Notes under the pieces: generated by a model | Databases searched by the model: none | What the model was told of the DNA's origin: nothing | Seen by the model: only the letters and a program-made list of their open reading frames with translations | NCBI GenBank assembly: GCA_020634235.1 | Contig: JACKCB010000001.1 | Location: 186,001 to 250,000 of the forward strand | Reading direction: 5' to 3' | Source: Ardenticatenaceae bacterium | GTDB lineage: Bacteria > Chloroflexota > Anaerolineae > Promineifilales > Promineifilaceae | DNA: 64,000 nucleotides | Translations under genes and position numbers: made by a program | Shown here: positions 44,501 to 52,669 of the stretch, piece after piece | Position numbering within the stretch: position 1 is the stretch's first letter | Layout: every line of letters begins with the position of its first letter

Positions 44501-45974
44501 CCGGCAGCGCTGCCTGCACTTCTGGGCTGGCGGCCAGCACCATCGCCGGCGTCAGCTCGGCCAGCGACTGCGGGGCCAGGCTCACCAGGTTGGTCACGAA
44601 TTCCGGCGTCAGGTCAGCGGTGGTGGTGATGGTCACGCCAGCGGCGGCCGCCCCGGCCACCCAACTGGCCGGCAGGGCCACCGCTTCCGGCGCTTCCCCG
44701 GCCGCGCGCAAAACAATGACTTGCAGTTGGGCCAGCAGGCCGGCATCCAGCGTGTCGGCCACCGCGGGCAAGGCAATGGCCACCCCGGCCGGGTCCAACG
44801 CCCGCCACATCTCCGGCGTCAATTCAGCCAGCAAAGCCGGCGCGGCGGCCACAATGCCCTGCATCACTTCGGGCGTCACATCGGCCGTGGTAGCCAGTTC
44901 CGCCCCCGCAGCCGCCCCAGCGGCCACCCAACTGTCGGGCAGCGCCACCGGCTCAACCTGGGGTAGTTCGGTTTCGGTTTCGCCGGCCGCAGCCTCTGCG
45001 GCCGCAGCTTCGGCGGCAGCCACTTCGGCCGCCAGCAGCGCCCCGGCGCCGCCGAACTCGGCAGCCTGCGCGTCCAATTCGGCCAGCAGATCGGCGTCCA
45101 GCGTGCCCAGCAGCTCCGGCGGCAGCCAGGCGATGGTCTCCGGCGGCAGAGCGCGCAGGTTGTCCGGCGTGAGCAGGGCCAGGGACTGGATGGCCGGGCC
45201 ACCAAAGTTGACCAACTGCTGCATCAGTTCGGGTGTGATCTCGTCGGCGCGGGTGATGTTCAGCCCGGCGGCGGACAGCCCTTGCACAAAGGCATCGGGC
45301 AGTTGGGCCGGATCGGGGGTGGGTTCAACGGTGGGGGTGGGCACGGCCGTCGGCTCGGCGGTGGGAGCGGGCGCGGGTTCTTCCTCCCCGGCCGGGGCCA
45401 CCAGGTCTTGCGGCAGCTCCTGGCCACCGCTCACGGTCACGCGGCTAATGTCGCTAATGCCCTCCAGTTGGGGGCGCAGTTCCGTTTCGACCAGGGCCTT
45501 GAGTTCAGGCAGGGTCAGGTCGGGCGAGGAGACGCTGGCGATAACCACGGGTAGATCGCTCAGGCTGAAGTTGAGGATTTGGGGGGCTTCGACCCCGGCC
45601 GGGAAATCCACCGTATCGGCGGCGGCGCGGATGTCTTCTACAATGGCATCCTGATTCAGGCCAAAGTCGTTACGCACGATGAGGAAGGAGAAGGATTGGC
45701 TGGTCGTCGATTCGATATTGACCACGCCCTCCACCCCCCGCATCGCTTCCTCTAGCGGTATGGTGATCTCCTCCGCAAACTGCTCAGAGGATTCAGAATC
45801 GGGCCACTGCACGATGACGACGGTCTGGGGGAATTCAATCCGGGGCAGCAGTTCCAGATTCAGATCAGTGAGGGCAAAAAGCCCAATGATGCTAACCACC
45901 AGGGCCACGGCGACGGTCACCCAATGATAGCGCACAGAAGCGCGGGTAATGCGGTCAAACAAGGCTGTGAACAT
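41544..45974 (-). CDS. RND-family efflux permease with a 575-residue repeat insertion
   Basis: The 1476-residue protein is longer than usual RND pumps (about 1050). It begins with TM1 (residues about 16-36) and a normal porter segment (LNLELLPRIEFPQTVVIVQWP). From residue about 186 to 760 the porter domain is interrupted by a Pro/Thr linker and five degenerate repeats of 85-105 residues with LTPDNLRALPPETIAWLP-like cores and Ala/Glu-rich joins. The RND sequence then resumes with SLIISVYKAGDANTV. The later membrane part is typical: GLTVAVGRVVDDSIVVLEN (with the proton-relay Asp pair), LMMLVGIVVTNAIVLME and the last helices. It exports drugs, lipids or other compounds using proton flow. No membrane-fusion or outer-membrane partner is adjacent, fitting a bacterium with one membrane. 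AAAGGAG precedes the ATG. Confidence 0.92.
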   Translation of the reverse strand: MFTALFDRITRASVRYHWVTVAVALVVSIIGLFALTDLNLELLPRIEFPQTVVIVQWPDSESSEQFAEEITIPLEEAMRGVEGVVNIESTTSQSFSFLIVRNDFGLNQDAIVEDIRAAADTVDFPAGVEAPQILNFSLSDLPVVIASVSSPDLTLPELKALVETELRPQLEGISDISRVTVSGGQELPQDLVAPAGEEEPAPAPTAEPTAVPTPTVEPTPDPAQLPDAFVQGLSAAGLNITRADEITPELMQQLVNFGGPAIQSLALLTPDNLRALPPETIAWLPPELLGTLDADLLAELDAQAAEFGGAGALLAAEVAAAEAAAAEAAAGETETELPQVEPVALPDSWVAAGAAAGAELATTADVTPEVMQGIVAAAPALLAELTPEMWRALDPAGVAIALPAVADTLDAGLLAQLQVIVLRAAGEAPEAVALPASWVAGAAAAGVTITTTADLTPEFVTNLVSLAPQSLAELTPAMVLAASPEVQAALPAEYLATLDEGLQQTLAIIAVRHAQYLAAQAAEAPPADETAEVEATPEPEVDPARLPDIMIQGAAASGLTLEFAQDLTPDLMRLFAGFPQGEQFLALLTPDNLRLLPPESIALLPAGFVETLDADLRAELDALAADYGGAGALALQEAEEAAAAAEGAPPLSGMWTQAGPDGTPLFATAADLLNNPFGVSAAALLNQLPTTPGIEDVPQLMADLTPDVLQYLVENDDTFLATLSPTVLELMSPETLTFLLDTYPDAFPADLAERLRGIAGGEVAVFIPEASITRTDGDPSLIISVYKAGDANTVTTAHAVFDTLDAFAAEQAAQGQTVNVAIAFEQATFIEDSIAGVSREGVLGALFAVVIILIFLSGRREGHYKLAWRSTAVTAVSIPLSVLAAFVLMRWVPPTIGVWLHGLAENSNSAILDFVVRLFPTSVSLNIMTLSGLTVAVGRVVDDSIVVLENIYRFIQKGDDPRHAVTEGTKEVAIAIFSSTATTIAVFLPLGLIGGLIGSFFLPFGLTVTYALAASFVVAITVVPALAFLLIRKEHLPEESETWMQRVYTPTLVWTLKHRAVTMILAFALFFGSIYLLTLLPTSFIPSLGEPTVNVSIELPAGTGMIETNDQVKAFEAQLQELDGIETIQTEVGGSGGTAALFGGGGVSQNLANLTITPESIDVVDTLTQEVRDLAEETFGADNVTVSAASQTGFGGFSLIVTGDSLADLIAVSDDVKQTLESLDIDGDGRPDITNVTSNVDTAAVGGEGTIIRVDGQPAISFSGELETENTLGVTSAAKAAVAEMASLPAGAQVTEGFDSEQQVQGFRSMVIAILYSVVLVYLVMALTFRSLIHPFTILFSLPFALVGAAVALYITDSVLGISAMIGLMMLVGIVVTNAIVLMELLLQLRARGESAYDALIEAGRTRLRPIWMTALTAVLALIPLAISTESGAVIASELARAVIGGLLFSTALTLIVVPVVYSLLDSVSGRLRRQS
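43695..45419 (-). repeat. Region coding five degenerate 85-105-residue repeats inside the RND porter domain
   Basis: The units start at protein residues about 222, 340, 430, 540 and 650. Each has an LPDxWVxGAAAxG-like head, a (D/E)(V/I/L)TPE(L/V/F) step and an LTPDxLRxLPPE core. Units 1 and 4 are closest to each other (both have TLDADLxAELDA and GGAGAL), so duplication of a block is likely. Composition is strongly Ala/Leu/Pro/Glu. Confidence 0.75.
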
Positions 45975-46202
45975 TGTAAACTCCTTTAGCCTGTGAATTA
46001 TTGCACAAGAGCCAACCTGCGAGTGTAGTAGAAACCCAGATCGGCGTCAAGAGCACCGGGGTCCTGTTTGGACGAACCATAGCAAGCAGCAGCGCCCCGG
46101 CCGGGGCACTGCTAGCTGCTTTCTTGCATGGAAATTTGGGGGAGAAATTGACCGTAGCTTCTCAATTCGAGAGGATACAGGTTGGGACCCGAATGAGTAC
46201 CT

Positions 46203-48701
46203 CTAGTCGGTGGGCTGCACTTCGGTCATATTGGCGGCAATCGGCTGCCGCTCGCCGCATGCGGTACACTCCGCCTTGTAGCGCGACTGCTGCACCAGCA
46301 GCCCACCACATAACCGGCAGCGCTGTGTCAGTGGCCGCTTCCAATTGGTCCAGTCGCACGCCGGATAGTTGGCACAACCATAGAAGGGCTTGCCCTGGCG
46401 GGTGCGCTTCTCCACCAGATCGCCGCCACAGTTGGGGCAGGCAACGCCCATCTTGTGCAAAATCTGCTCAGTGAAGCGACAGCCAGGGAAGTTACTGCAA
46501 CCAATGAAGCGACCATAACGCCCTTCGCGATAAACGAGTGGGTGACCACAGTCGGGGCAATCGCGCCCAACTTCTTCCGGCTCAACGCGCAGGTTGATCT
46601 GCGGGATGGCCGCATCGGCTGCCGCCAGATTTTCTTCGAAGTTGCGATAGAACGAGTCGACCACCGGCACCCAGGGATCACCTTCGGCGATGCTATCTAG
46701 TTGATCTTCCAGGCGGGCGGTGAAGCCAACCGACAAGACGTCCGGGAAATGCTTGACCAGCAGATCGTTGACGATTTCGCCCGTTTCGGTGGGGTTCAGC
46801 CGCTTTTCGCGCAGCTCAACATAGCCCCGTTTCTGGATGGTGGAAATGATCGAGGCGTAGGTGCTGGGACGGCCAATGCCGTTTTCTTCCAGCTCTTTCA
46901 CCAGGGTAGCTTCGCTGAAGCGCGGTGGCGGCTGGGTGAAGTGCTGTTCGGGGAGGAGTCGCAGCAGATCGACTTGCTCACCGGTGGTTAACCCGGCCGG
47001 GACGCGGTTCTCGCCGTCCTCTGGCCGGTCACTAGGCTCCGTCTCCTCGTACAGAGCCAGGAAACCGGCAAAGCGCAAAGTAGAGCCAGCCGCACGGAAC
47101 AGGTAAGGGCGCTGCTCCCACGGGCTGCCGGCCTTGCCGGCATGAATGTCGGCCGACACGGTGTCGTACACGGCCGGGGCCATCTGGCTGGCCACAAAAC
47201 GCTGCCAGATCAGCAGATAAAGCTTGAACTGGTCGCGCGAGAGAAAGTTCTTCACCGACTCCGGTACGCGCAGTACCGATGTAGGGCGAATACCCTCATG
47301 CGCTTCCTGGGCCAGTTTCGAGCGGGTCTTGTAGATCGGCAGGCTGGCCGGCACATACGTCTCGCCAAACGACGCCACGATGTACTCGCGCGCCTTTAGC
47401 TGCGCCTCTTTGCTGATGAACACGCTGTCGGTCCGCATGTAGGTGATCAGGCCAACGGTGCCTTCTGGCCCCAGGTCAACCCCTTCGTACAACTGCTGGG
47501 CAATGCGCATGGTCTTGGTCGTGCCAAAATTGACGCGCCGCGAGGCCTCTTGCTGCAAGGTGCTGGTGGTGAAAGGCGCGGCCGGGCGGCGCTGCCGCTG
47601 CCCTACCCGTACCTGTCCCACGGTCCATTCCGCCGCCTCCAACTCAGCCAGCAGCGGGGTTACCACAGCTTCGGCGTTGAGCGCCGGGTCCTCGCCATTC
47701 AGTTTGTGCAGTCGTGCCACAAAGAAGGGGCGTGGTTTCTGCTTGCGCAGGGATACCTGGCTCAACTGCGCGTCCAGCGTCCAATACTCCACCGGCTCAA
47801 AACCGTCGATCTCCCGCTCGCGCTCCACCACCAAGCGCACTGCTACAGACTGCACCCGGCCGGCGGAGAGACGGCCACGAATCTTGCGCCACAGCAGGGG
47901 GCTGAGGTTGTAGCCTACCAGCCGGTCCAGGATGCGGCGGGTTTGTTGGGCGTTCACCCGGTCCATGTCAATCTGGCGGGGGTGTTCAAACGCCTCCAGA
48001 ATGGCCTGTTTGGTGATTTCCTGGAAAACGACGCGCTTGGTGCGGGCCGGGTCCATTTCGGCCGATTCCTGGACGTGCCAGGCGATGGCCTCGCCTTCGC
48101 GGTCGGGGTCGGTGGCCAGGTAGATTTCGCTGGCTTTGGCCGCCGCCTCGCGCAGCTCTTTTACCAGGGCGCGCTTGTCGTTGGGTACGCGGTATTCCGG
48201 TGCGTATTCATGCTCAACGTCCACACTCAGGCGGGATTTAAGCAGGTCACGGACATGACCCACGCTGGACTTCACGGTGTAGCCCCGTCCCAGGTAGCGG
48301 CCAATGGTCTTGGCTTTGGCCGGGCTTTCCACAATGACCAATTTGCCGCGGCGCGGGCCGGCAGCATCATTCTTGGTCTTGCCCCGGCCGGTGCCGTTCG
48401 TCGGCTGGCTGCGTTTCGTTTTGGCAGTCGCCGCTTTGCCGGCCTTGCCTCCCTTCTTACCCTTTTTGCCGCTGGCCTTGGCGCGCTTGGGCTTGCTCAC
48501 AACCTCGGGCTTGGGCAAACCGTCATGCGCTGCCGTATGCCCGGTCCGGTAGATAGTGCCGGCGCACACGGGGCAAGCGCCACGGGTACCGGGTGCGCCA
48601 TTGTTCGCCCACTCGGCCACCGGACTGACCATCAAGCGTTTCGCTTTACATTTGAAGCAGTATCCTTCGATCTGCAATTCTTCCATCGGTTTTTCGGCCA
48701 T
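46203..48701 (-). CDS. topA: DNA topoisomerase I with N-terminal zinc module
   Basis: TopA relaxes negative supercoils. The 832 residues begin with a four-Cys zinc module (GYCFKCKAKRLM ... CPVCAGTIY; DUF5679-like) and a Lys-rich linker (about 70-115) before the TOPRIM domain (KLVIVESPAKAKTIG, DPDREGEAIAWH). The catalytic Tyr is in GLITYMRTDSVF. Three C-terminal zinc ribbons follow (CPDCGHPLVYREG, CPNCGGDLVEKRTRQG, CRLCGGLLVQQSRY). The N-terminal module and basic tail are absent in E. coli TopA and probably help DNA binding. The start is 2 bases after the manC stop, so they are cotranscribed. Two CCCGGCCGGG-like sites occur in the gene. Confidence 0.97.
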   Translation of the reverse strand: MAEKPMEELQIEGYCFKCKAKRLMVSPVAEWANNGAPGTRGACPVCAGTIYRTGHTAAHDGLPKPEVVSKPKRAKASGKKGKKGGKAGKAATAKTKRSQPTNGTGRGKTKNDAAGPRRGKLVIVESPAKAKTIGRYLGRGYTVKSSVGHVRDLLKSRLSVDVEHEYAPEYRVPNDKRALVKELREAAAKASEIYLATDPDREGEAIAWHVQESAEMDPARTKRVVFQEITKQAILEAFEHPRQIDMDRVNAQQTRRILDRLVGYNLSPLLWRKIRGRLSAGRVQSVAVRLVVEREREIDGFEPVEYWTLDAQLSQVSLRKQKPRPFFVARLHKLNGEDPALNAEAVVTPLLAELEAAEWTVGQVRVGQRQRRPAAPFTTSTLQQEASRRVNFGTTKTMRIAQQLYEGVDLGPEGTVGLITYMRTDSVFISKEAQLKAREYIVASFGETYVPASLPIYKTRSKLAQEAHEGIRPTSVLRVPESVKNFLSRDQFKLYLLIWQRFVASQMAPAVYDTVSADIHAGKAGSPWEQRPYLFRAAGSTLRFAGFLALYEETEPSDRPEDGENRVPAGLTTGEQVDLLRLLPEQHFTQPPPRFSEATLVKELEENGIGRPSTYASIISTIQKRGYVELREKRLNPTETGEIVNDLLVKHFPDVLSVGFTARLEDQLDSIAEGDPWVPVVDSFYRNFEENLAAADAAIPQINLRVEPEEVGRDCPDCGHPLVYREGRYGRFIGCSNFPGCRFTEQILHKMGVACPNCGGDLVEKRTRQGKPFYGCANYPACDWTNWKRPLTQRCRLCGGLLVQQSRYKAECTACGERQPIAANMTEVQPTD

Positions 48702-48703
48702 GC

Positions 48704-49807
48704 CTAACTATATTTCTCCAATTCAGTCCCTTCCAGGCTGTCTACCATCTGCCTGACCAGCGGAACCTGATCTTTGTGGACGACAAGAATGGCATCTTCG
48801 GTGTTGACAACCACCATCCCTTCTAGCCCAATAACGGCTAGCAGCTTACCCTCTTCGTAATTGTAGAGCAAACAATCGCGGGATTGGTGGGCAAGTACGA
48901 GGCCATGTTCAGCGTTACTGTTTGTATCAGGATTGATGGCTTCTTTCAAGGCGTACAGCGTGCCAGGGTCGCTCCAGCCCATTTTGCCGTGCAAGACCAA
49001 AGCCTGCGCGGGGCTGACATGGGTCAGGATGGCATCATCAAAACTGACGGATTCCAGTGTGGGATAGAGTTCATTCAGGATCTGTTCATAATGGGGCTGG
49101 CCAATAGCCGCTTGAATCTGGGCCAGCTTCTGGGACATCCCCGGCCGGTGTTCCCGGTACAGGCTGCGCACGAAGCCAATGGTGGTTACAAAGTAACCTG
49201 TGTTCCACACGTAGCGCCCGCTGGCAAACATCTGCTGGCACACTGCCAGCGCCGGGCGATAGGTCCAGCTTTCAAAGGCGAAGTAGGGCGCGCCCTCCAG
49301 TTCGCCCTGCTTTGGCCCCAGGCCAATCCAGCCCAGGTTATTATTGGCAAAGCGCGGCGTCTCACCGATGAACAGAATCTCAGCCTTGCGCTCACGCAGC
49401 AACTGCTCCGCCGTGGCCAAAACGCGCTGGAAGACTGGCACATCACTCATGTAATTATCCCCCCACAGGATAGCCACCGGTTCATCTTCCTCTAGCGCGC
49501 CGGCAGGCAAGCTGTGAGCCAGATGGGCCATGGCCAGACCCACGGCCGGGGCCAGGTCTCGCCGCACCGGCTCGGCAATGAGATTGGTTCCTGGAAGCTG
49601 GGGCAACTGCTCCCGAATGATCGGGTAATAACGGGCGTTGGTGGAGATGAAGATGTTCTCCGCGCCATAGTGGGCAATAACCCGATCAACGGCCAGTTGC
49701 ACCGTGGATTGGGAGCCGATAATGGATTCAAACTGTTTAGGTGAGTGCTGGCGACTAATTGGCCATAGGCGTCGGCCGCTGCCGCCGGCGAATATTACGA
49801 TTTTCAT
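48704..49807 (-). CDS. manC: Mannose-1-phosphate guanylyltransferase
   Basis: The 367 residues open with KIVIFAGGSGRRLWPISRQHSPKQF, the nucleotide-binding signature of GDP-mannose pyrophosphorylase. EPVRRDLAPAVGLAMAHL, ILWGDNYMSD, FIGETPRFANNNLGWI and YVWNTGYFVTT follow as in the family. It makes GDP-mannose for glycans or compatible solutes. The C-terminal isomerase domain of bifunctional enzymes is missing, so only the transferase is present. No CCCGGCCGGG copy is seen in this gene. Confidence 0.93.
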   Translation of the reverse strand: MKIVIFAGGSGRRLWPISRQHSPKQFESIIGSQSTVQLAVDRVIAHYGAENIFISTNARYYPIIREQLPQLPGTNLIAEPVRRDLAPAVGLAMAHLAHSLPAGALEEDEPVAILWGDNYMSDVPVFQRVLATAEQLLRERKAEILFIGETPRFANNNLGWIGLGPKQGELEGAPYFAFESWTYRPALAVCQQMFASGRYVWNTGYFVTTIGFVRSLYREHRPGMSQKLAQIQAAIGQPHYEQILNELYPTLESVSFDDAILTHVSPAQALVLHGKMGWSDPGTLYALKEAINPDTNSNAEHGLVLAHQSRDCLLYNYEEGKLLAVIGLEGMVVVNTEDAILVVHKDQVPLVRQMVDSLEGTELEKYS

Positions 49808-49853
49808 ATTCAGTTAGCCTCTGCTGTGAGAAATCTGGCGCATCAGACCGGCG

Positions 49854-50978
49854 TCAGGTCGGTCCGTCCGTCTTGTAGACCGGCTCCGACTCGCGAACGC
49901 GCACATAATTCATGCCCCCCACTTGCTGCACGATGCCTTTGAGTTCCATGAGTGTCAGGGTACTGCTCACCAACGCGGCCGGCAAGCCCGTCTCGCGGCT
50001 CAAATCATCGATGTGGGTGGGCTGCGCTGTGAGGGTAGCCAGTAGGGCCGCCTCTTCGGCTGACTCAGGCAGGGCAAGCTGCACTGCCACCTGCTCCGTC
50101 ACCAGCGTGAGATTCAACTCTTCCAGGATGTCCTCGACGCGAGTGACGAGCTTAGCCCCCTGCTGAATCAGGCGATTGGGGCCGCGGCTGGCTGGGCTGT
50201 TAATGTTTCCGGGTACCGCAAAAACCTCCCGGTTCTGTTCCAGGGCGAAGTTGGCGGTTATCAGCGCTCCGCTGGGTTCGCCAGCCTCCACCACCACTGT
50301 CCCCAGGGTAAGCCCGCTGATAATGCGGTTGCGCGGTGGGAAGTTGCGGGCATCGGGCTGCACGCCCAGGGCATATTCAGAAACAAGCGCACCCTGCCCA
50401 TTCTGTACGATTTGGGCAGCGATGGTGCGGTGTTCCGGGGGGTAGATGGCGTCGAGGCCGGACCCTAACACGGCAATGGTGCGGCCACCCATTTCCAGGG
50501 CGGTCTTGTGGGCAATGATGTCAATACCCCTGGCCAACCCGCTTACCACGGTCACGCCACTGTGAACCAGGCCGGTGACCAGCTCGCGGGTAATCTGGCG
50601 GCCATAGGTGGTGAGGCGGCGGGTGCCCACCACGGCCACGGCCCAACGGTCGGCTTCGGTGAGGGTGCCGGCCACGTAAAGCAGGGGTGGGGCAGCGGGA
50701 ACTTGTCGCAACCCGGCCGGGTAGCCCTCCGAATCCCAGGTCAGCACCGTCAGACCCGCTTTCTCAACCTGCTGTTGGTAGGCATCCAGGTCAACAGTCT
50801 GGCGGGTTTCCTGAAAGGCAAGGATAGTCCGCCGGTCAAAGCCCAGGAGACGCAACTGCGACTCTTGCGCCCGCCAGGCGGCACCGATGTGGCCGTAATA
50901 ATCCAGGAGCGCTTGCAGCTTAGCCGGCCCAATGCCTTTCACCAGGTTAAAGCCCAGCCAGTACTTCAGATCAGACAT
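49854..50978 (-). CDS. dprA: DNA-processing protein DprA
   Basis: DprA loads RecA on incoming single-stranded DNA during natural transformation. The 374 residues have an N-terminal helix-hairpin-helix (LVKGIGPAKLQALLDYYG), a Rossmann core with VGTRRLTTYGRQ, VVSGLARGIDIIAHK, PPRNRIISGLTLGTVVVEA and EVFAVPGNINSPASRGPNRLIQQGA, and a C-terminal winged-helix-like DML1 domain (about 300-365). It overlaps no neighbour. Whether this bacterium is competent cannot be seen here. Confidence 0.95.
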   Translation of the reverse strand: MSDLKYWLGFNLVKGIGPAKLQALLDYYGHIGAAWRAQESQLRLLGFDRRTILAFQETRQTVDLDAYQQQVEKAGLTVLTWDSEGYPAGLRQVPAAPPLLYVAGTLTEADRWAVAVVGTRRLTTYGRQITRELVTGLVHSGVTVVSGLARGIDIIAHKTALEMGGRTIAVLGSGLDAIYPPEHRTIAAQIVQNGQGALVSEYALGVQPDARNFPPRNRIISGLTLGTVVVEAGEPSGALITANFALEQNREVFAVPGNINSPASRGPNRLIQQGAKLVTRVEDILEELNLTLVTEQVAVQLALPESAEEAALLATLTAQPTHIDDLSRETGLPAALVSSTLTLMELKGIVQQVGGMNYVRVRESEPVYKTDGPT

Positions 50979-51047
50979 GGTTACAAAAATAGTAGTTTAG
51001 ACCAAATGTGTCAAGCCCACCCGGCCGGGGTGTGCCCACCCAGAACG

Positions 51048-51611
51048 TCAATCACGCAGCCCATCCAGCAAATGGACCGTCATCCGCTTGCTCTCAACGT
51101 CAACATCCAGGATCACCTCGTCAATATCCGGCAGCAGCAGCTCCTTCATCTGGCCATCCACTTCCTGCTGCACCAGGTAAACGTCATTGGCCCGCGTTTC
51201 AATAATCTCCATCAACTGGCCCAGGTATTCACCCTCATCCGTATAGACAGACATACCTTCCATCTGGTACACGTAATACTCACCCTCTTCCAGGGGAATT
51301 GCTTCGTCCAGAGGGACCATCAGCCAGAGCTGGCGCAGCGCGTCCACCGCTTCGCGCGTCTCATAACCACCCAACTTCAGCAGGACCTGATTCTGGTGAA
51401 AGCGAACCCCTTCCACCGGCACCGCCTGCGGCTGGGGGTCATCCGGGTCGCGCGAAAGATAGGCCTCTTTCAGCCATTCAAACCGCTCTGGGAGTTCGGT
51501 AATGATTTCGGTGCGCACTTCACCCCGGACCCCATGTGGCCGCAGGAGACGGCCAATAATCAAAAAACGAGGCTCAGCGGGAGGTTCCGCTGAGCCTTGC
51601 TGTCGTTCCAT
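51048..51611 (-). CDS. rimM: Ribosome maturation factor RimM
   Basis: From ATG 51611 there are 187 residues. The N-domain has LIIGRLLRPHGVRGEVRTEII and the C-terminal PRC barrel has EYYVYQMEGMSVYTDEGEYLG and LLLPDIDEVILDVDVES. RimM helps 30S head assembly by binding S19, and its usual neighbours are rpsP and khpA, as here. An in-frame TTG at 51638 is the alternative start. Confidence 0.93.
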   Translation of the reverse strand: MERQQGSAEPPAEPRFLIIGRLLRPHGVRGEVRTEIITELPERFEWLKEAYLSRDPDDPQPQAVPVEGVRFHQNQVLLKLGGYETREAVDALRQLWLMVPLDEAIPLEEGEYYVYQMEGMSVYTDEGEYLGQLMEIIETRANDVYLVQQEVDGQMKELLLPDIDEVILDVDVESKRMTVHLLDGLRD

Positions 51612-51765
51612 CGAATCGTCTGATGATGACTTACGCAAAACTGCAACTTCCTTTTGTCCATGAACGCGGCCAGGTCCAAACCCCGCCGAGACGAACAGGC
51701 AAACGCCACCACACCGCCAATGAGCGTGGCACCGTCCCGGCCGGGGTGTGCTTTAGCGCCGCAGA

Positions 51766-51993
51766 TCAGACAATCTCCAGAGTCACCCGCTTGTCTTGCT
51801 TGGCGGCCATTACCTGCACCAACGTACGGATAGCATTCACAACGCGCCCCCCCTTGCCAATAACCCGGCCCATATCAGACTCAGCCACACTGAGCTCCAG
51901 GATGGTTGCTGATTTACCTTCAATCTCGATCACTTTCACAGCTTCCGGGTGGTCCACCAGGGATTTAGCGATATACTCAACGAGTTCCTTCAT
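51766..51993 (-). CDS. khpA: KH-domain RNA-binding protein KhpA (YlqC)
   Basis: The 75-residue protein is one KH domain, with MKELVEYIAKSLVDHPEAV and the RNA-binding loop GRVIGKGGRVVNAIRTL. KhpA pairs with KhpB (Jag) and affects RNA turnover and cell shape in Gram-positives. AAGGGGC precedes the ATG. The position between rpsP and rimM is conserved in many bacteria. Confidence 0.93.
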   Translation of the reverse strand: MKELVEYIAKSLVDHPEAVKVIEIEGKSATILELSVAESDMGRVIGKGGRVVNAIRTLVQVMAAKQDKRVTLEIV

Positions 51994-52041
51994 AGTCGCC
52001 CCTTATCTTAAATGTTAGGCTGCCACTTTCTCAGGCCAGAA

Positions 52042-52506
52042 CTACGCCTCATCCCCGTTCTCGGGCGCCGCTTCGGCTTCAACCTCAGCTTCATCCGCCG
52101 TTTCTGCCTCAGCTTCAACCACCGCTTCAACAGCGGCTGCCACTTCAGCTACCACTTCGTCCACAACTTCAGCAGCCGGAGCGGCTTCCGCCATTGGCAG
52201 CGGGCGACCTTCATACTCAGCTACCAGGGCATCCAGCGATTCCCCTTTGTGAAAGCGCTGCAAACGATTCAGCGTCCCCTGCTTCTCCAGCAAGCGCTTC
52301 ACCGCATCCGATGGCTGCGCACCGACGCTCAACCAATAGAGCGCGCGCGCTTCTTCAATTACAAACGTACTCGGGTCATCCAACGGCGCATAGTACCCAA
52401 TGCGCTCAACCACACGGCCATCGCGCTTGGCATCCACATCTGCAACCACAACGCGATAGTGAGGTTGTCTTTTCTTGCCTCCACGGCTCAGACGAATACG
52501 AAGCAT
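52042..52506 (-). CDS. rpsP: 30S ribosomal protein S16 with long acidic tail
   Basis: Residues 1-85 are a standard S16 (MLRIRLSRGGKKRQPHYRVV, RDGRVVERIGYYAP, ALYWLSVGAQPSDAVKRLL). Residues about 105-154 are an extra tail of Ala, Glu and Val ending PENGDEA, with nearly all charge negative. The tail is too long to be an alignment artefact and has no stop or frameshift in front of it. GGAG precedes the ATG. It starts the rpsP-khpA-rimM cluster. Confidence 0.96.
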   Translation of the reverse strand: MLRIRLSRGGKKRQPHYRVVVADVDAKRDGRVVERIGYYAPLDDPSTFVIEEARALYWLSVGAQPSDAVKRLLEKQGTLNRLQRFHKGESLDALVAEYEGRPLPMAEAAPAAEVVDEVVAEVAAAVEAVVEAEAETADEAEVEAEAAPENGDEA

Positions 52507-52669
52507 AGTCAGTTCTCCAGCTAATCCAATGTTTTGTTGTAACTACCAGGGTCCTCAGAGGCCGAGCCTGTTGGTAACTGGCCCGGGCCGTCTGGCACAG
52601 TAGCCACGATGTATTTATCACGCTATCTAGCGGCCAACCATCGCTGCGAAACAAAATTCAACACAATCG

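Noticed and set aside
43695..45419. RND insertion as a sign of frameshift or assembly error
   Set aside because: The frame is continuous, the repeats diverge from each other at DNA level, and RND motifs resume in phase on the far side.
43845..45654. Several long plus-strand frames opposite the RND insertion
   Set aside because: They mirror the repetitive Ala/Glu/Leu codons of the RND gene and have no recognisable domain.
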